From an uncultured Alphaproteobacteria bacterium (GTDB lineage Bacteria; Pseudomonadota; Alphaproteobacteria; Reyranellales; Reyranellaceae): DNA of 17,174 nt. The notes below the pieces were generated by a model. The model worked only from the letters and a program-made list of their open reading frames with translations, searched no databases and was not told where the DNA came from. Below, in pieces: positions 14,948 to 17,174 of the stretch (the first letter of the stretch is position 1; each line of letters opens with the position of its first letter). Made by a program: the position numbers and the translations under genes. The stretch is from contig CAIYWM010000453.1 of the NCBI GenBank assembly GCA_903929895.1, positions 1 through 17,174 on the forward strand, read 5' to 3'.

Positions 14948-15733
14948 TCAGGCGGCGTTGCGCGGCGGCACGCCGATCGCGGCGCGGTCGATGACCGCCT
15001 TCACCTCGGCGCTGCGGCGGCCGAGCGCGTAGCGCAGCCCCGTATAGAGGTTCACCGGAAACGGCATGTCGGCGTTGAAGTCGATGATCAGCACGACGCG
15101 CGTCTCGTCGGTCTGGTTCTTGACCCAATGCTCGCGCGTGTCGTCGAACACCAGCGGCACGCCTTCTTCCCAGAAGAAATGGTGACCGCCGATCTCGATC
15201 CAGCATTTCTCGGGCTCGCTGGGCACGATCAGCGGATAATGGAAGCGGACCACGCCCGCCGCGGAGCCTCGATGCGGCTCGATCTCCGCCCGGCCGGCCA
15301 GGATGCTGAACAGGGCCGTGTGCACCCCGGGTATCCGGTTGATGGCGGCCATCGTGTCGGGAACCGCCCCAGTGTTCTCGGGAATCTCGTGGCCGTAGAT
15401 CTTCAGGATGAAGGTGCGCCAGGCGCGGCCCGGCACATAGAGGTCGCGCGGATGGACCTCGTGCAGGGTGGGGATTTCCTCGTGATGGCTGAGCAGGTAG
15501 TCGAGGTCGGACTTGATCTTGTCGTGGCTCTTCCTGAGCTCGGCCAGGAACGGAAACGACTTCAATGCCTCCTCGCCGGCCAGCGGCAGCCTGGGCATGT
15601 TCCGCAGGATCCAGTCCGAGAGCCTGAGATTGAGGTTCTCGAGCGGCTCCTGGGGAACCCAGATGTTCTTCGTGAGATAGAAGCGGCCCTTCTGGCCGAC
15701 GCCCTGCGGCAAATCCGTCGTTGTCGTTGTCAT
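14948..15733 (-). CDS. Aspartyl/asparaginyl beta-hydroxylase-type dioxygenase (LpxO-like)
   Basis: The 261-residue product belongs to the AspH/LpxO group of Fe(II)/2-oxoglutarate oxygenases. The double-stranded beta-helix shows EPHRG (H153, HxG metal motif), VVRFHYPLIVP at 161-171, CWIEIGGHHFFWEEGVPLVFDDTREHWVKNQT with second metal histidine H202, and R212 for 2-oxoglutarate. LpxO hydroxylates the secondary acyl chain of lipid A, while AspH-type proteins act on protein side chains; which applies here is not settled. The ATG at 15731-15733 (MTTTTTDLPQ) is preferred, with AGGAT upstream. A farther in-frame ATG at 15830-15832 would add 33 residues with no family match. It is divergent from a cyclopropane-fatty-acid-synthase-type gene, which makes a lipid role attractive but inferred. 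Confidence 0.85.
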   Translation of the reverse strand: MTTTTTDLPQGVGQKGRFYLTKNIWVPQEPLENLNLRLSDWILRNMPRLPLAGEEALKSFPFLAELRKSHDKIKSDLDYLLSHHEEIPTLHEVHPRDLYVPGRAWRTFILKIYGHEIPENTGAVPDTMAAINRIPGVHTALFSILAGRAEIEPHRGSAAGVVRFHYPLIVPSEPEKCWIEIGGHHFFWEEGVPLVFDDTREHWVKNQTDETRVVLIIDFNADMPFPVNLYTGLRYALGRRSAEVKAVIDRAAIGVPPRNAA

Positions 15734-15911
15734 GCGGGAGCGATCCTGCCTGCTGCCATTCCCGATTTTCTTGCACGAAAAGCGCGATAAACAGCCGCCT
15801 CGTGCGTCGAACAGCGCGTATTTCTGGGACAAACTTTCCGCCGATGCAATAACCGGAATGTCGCAAAAACCGGGTGGTCCGCTGCGTCGTCGGATGGCCT
15901 ATGGTGCGCCC
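15734..15911. promoter_or_regulatory. Divergent intergenic region, hydroxylase and CFA-type genes
   Basis: This 178-bp gap is more AT-rich than its neighbours and must hold the promoters for both divergent genes. No pair of -35/-10 boxes with standard spacing stands out on either strand; TTGCAC at 15773-15778 is a possible -35 on the plus strand but lacks a matching -10. In-frame upstream ATGs exist for both genes (15858 and 15894 for the plus gene; 15832 for the minus gene), so the true 5' ends are uncertain. Confidence 0.3.
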
Positions 15912-16805
15912 ATGACCACTCAAAACGCACAGGCGGCCGGCGCCTCGCCGGAGGCCATCCGTTCGCACTACGACGTAGGCAACGATTTCTATCGGCTGTG
16001 GCTCGACGAGACGATGACCTACTCCTCGGCGATGTGGCGCGACGAGGACGACACCGCCTCCCTCGCCGATGCCCAGCGCCGCAAGATCGAATGGCATCTG
16101 CGCAACGCCGGCGCCGACCGCGCGACCTCCCTGCTCGACATCGGCTGCGGCTGGGGCGGCATGTTGCGCGCGGCGGTCGCGACGCGGGCGCCCGGTGCCC
16201 CGCCGCTGCAGCGCGGCGTCGGCCTGACCCTGAGCGATGCCCAGGCCGAACTCGCCCGCGCCGCACTGCGCGACGCAGGCTCGCCGCCCGTCGAGATCCG
16301 CGTCGAGAGCTGGGCCGACCACCGGCCGGCCGAGCCCTATGGCGCCATCATCTCGGTCGGTGCGTTCGAGCACTTCACCAAGCCCAAGGACGATGCAGCC
16401 ACCAAGACCGCGATCTACCGCCACTTCTTCACGCGCTGCCACGACATGCTGGCGCCCGATGCGCGCATGACCTTGCAGACCATCGCCTATGGCGATCCCG
16501 ACGACAAAGTGCCGATGGGTCCCCTGGTCGAAGACATCTTTCCCGAATCGGAACTGCCGCGCCTGCCGGAGATCCTGGCCGCCGCCAACGGGATCTTCGA
16601 GGTCGAGCGCTTCCGCAACGACCGCACCGACTATGGCCGGACCTGCGAAATCTGGGCGGCCAATCTCAAGAACCGGCGGGCCGAAGCGCTCGAGATGGTC
16701 GGCAAGGAGCAGACGCGGCGCTACGAGCGCTACCTCAAATTCTCCGCCTGGGGCTTCTTCTCGCACCGCCTCCACCTGCTGCGCTTCCGCCTGAAGCGCC
16801 GCTAG
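15912..16805 (+). CDS. Cyclopropane-fatty-acid-synthase-type methyltransferase
   Basis: The 297-residue product is a class I S-adenosylmethionine-dependent methyltransferase of the CFA/mycolic acid cyclopropane synthase family. It has IRSHYDVGNDFYRLWLDETMTYSSAMW at 16-42, the S-adenosylmethionine motif LLDIGCGWGG at 74-83, VGLTLSDAQAELA at 103-115, IISVGAFEHF at 146-155 and a C-terminal RRYERYLKFSAWGFFSHRLHLLRF. Family members add a methylene bridge to, or methylate, unsaturated acyl chains of membrane phospholipids. It lacks the N-terminal extension of E. coli Cfa (382 residues) and is near the mycobacterial length. The ATG at 15912 starts just before the conserved domain but has no clear ribosome site; ATG 15858 or 15894 are alternatives. 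It ends in TAG, 11 bp before the next gene. Confidence 0.88.
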   Translation: MTTQNAQAAGASPEAIRSHYDVGNDFYRLWLDETMTYSSAMWRDEDDTASLADAQRRKIEWHLRNAGADRATSLLDIGCGWGGMLRAAVATRAPGAPPLQRGVGLTLSDAQAELARAALRDAGSPPVEIRVESWADHRPAEPYGAIISVGAFEHFTKPKDDAATKTAIYRHFFTRCHDMLAPDARMTLQTIAYGDPDDKVPMGPLVEDIFPESELPRLPEILAAANGIFEVERFRNDRTDYGRTCEIWAANLKNRRAEALEMVGKEQTRRYERYLKFSAWGFFSHRLHLLRFRLKRR

Positions 16806-16816
16806 CCGGAGCCGCC

Positions 16817-17174
16817 ATGACCGCGCTCGACGCCTTCGCCGCCTTCGCCGCCAGCGTCACGGCCGACGCGCCGCCCGCCGGCGCCAGCCCCGCCCTGCAG
16901 GCCCTGTGGTGGGCCCGCCGCGGCGACTGGGCGCGGGCCCACGAATGCGTCCAGGCGCACGAGGGCGAGCGGGATTGCGACAGCGTGCACGCCCATCTGC
17001 ATCGCCAGGAGGGCGATCTAGCAAACGCCGGCTACTGGTACCGGCGGGCGGGCCGGCCGGTGTCGCCGCAGTCGCTGGACGAGGACTGGACGGCGCTTGC
17101 GAGCGAGATGCTCACGAGGACCGGACGTCGAGACCGGCCATCCAGCACCCCCCACGCAAAACCCCGGGCAAATT
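16817..17174 (+). CDS. Conserved hypothetical small protein, runs to window end
   Basis: An ATG at 16817 with GCCGGAGCC upstream opens a frame with no stop through base 17174 (119 codons visible). It reads MTALDAFAAFAASVTAD.., then ALQALWWARRGDWARAHECVQAHEG, DSVHAHLHRQEGDLANAGYWYRRAGRPVSPQSLDEDWTALASEML. This resembles a short alphaproteobacterial family of unknown function with a paired-helix, TPR/Sel1-like feel, usually about 100 residues. The last visible 20 or so residues (TRTGRRDRPSSTPHAKPRAN) look unlike a conserved domain, so the gene probably ends soon after the edge or has slipped frame. It is 11 bp after the CFA-type gene and likely co-transcribed. Confidence 0.7.
   Translation, partial: MTALDAFAAFAASVTADAPPAGASPALQALWWARRGDWARAHECVQAHEGERDCDSVHAHLHRQEGDLANAGYWYRRAGRPVSPQSLDEDWTALASEMLTRTGRRDRPSSTPHAKPRAN

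Noticed and set aside
14793..16775. A 660-codon minus-strand open frame through the CFA-type gene
   Set aside because: The plus-strand CFA-type gene and the hydroxylase in another minus frame are clear; this translation is Arg/Gly-rich shadow.
4617..16805. Reassignment of TAG to a sense codon
   Set aside because: Cupin, thrE, fumC, the HAD gene and the CFA-type gene all end sensibly at TAG; for thrE, sequence after TAG runs through a stem-loop into antisense fumC.
1..17174. CRISPR arrays, insertion sequences, toxin-antitoxin or phage modules
   Set aside because: No regularly spaced repeats, transposase-like proteins or terminal inverted repeats were found by reading the window.

Overview
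The window reads as ordinary chromosomal DNA from a high-GC alphaproteobacterium. Evidence for this is the very GC-rich third codon positions, mostly TGA and TAG stops, the rsmI-yraN-...-gshB order divergent from a penicillin-binding-protein-activator lipoprotein, a cysteine-less PhnA-like protein, and an AspH/LpxO-like hydroxylase. A Rhodospirillales/Hyphomicrobiales-type organism (Reyranella-like, for example) would fit, but that is inference. I see no CRISPR array, insertion sequence, transposase, phage module or defence island.

Layout. Positions 1-200 hold a left edge of unknown content and a tRNA-Arg(CCU) on the minus strand. Positions 200-573 hold no confident gene, but contain a strong compound stem-loop (276-326) and a small plus-strand reading frame interrupted by TAG. 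A PhnA-like gene (minus) follows, then a membrane protein built like a sensor but with no output domain (1228-2607, plus). An 8-oxoguanine deaminase-type amidohydrolase (minus, to 4084) is divergent from a tight plus-strand set: cupin, malate:quinone oxidoreductase (mqo) and a ThrE-type exporter (4218-7369). A 14-bp perfect stem-loop at 7389-7419 separates this set from a convergent minus-strand block.

The minus-strand block, in transcription order, is rsmI, yraN, a SirB1-type gene, gshB, an ankyrin-repeat gene, arfB and fumC. Many of its genes overlap by 4 bp. It joins 16S rRNA methylation, glutathione synthesis, ribosome rescue and fumarase. Divergent from rsmI are a penicillin-binding-protein-activator-like lipoprotein and a HAD phosphatase (plus). 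An AspH/LpxO-like hydroxylase (minus) is divergent from a cyclopropane-fatty-acid-synthase-type methyltransferase (plus), and a small conserved-type gene runs off the right end.

The most notable observation is an in-frame TAG at codon 147 of an otherwise complete mqo. A second in-frame TAG interrupts the small frame near the left end. Five ordinary genes (cupin, thrE, fumC, the HAD gene and the CFA-type gene) end in TAG, so a changed genetic code is unlikely. Mutation, sequencing error or leaky amber readthrough are the alternatives. No clear undescribed multi-gene system is visible. The better leads are the interrupted mqo, the output-less sensor, and the structured element with the small frame beside the tRNA.
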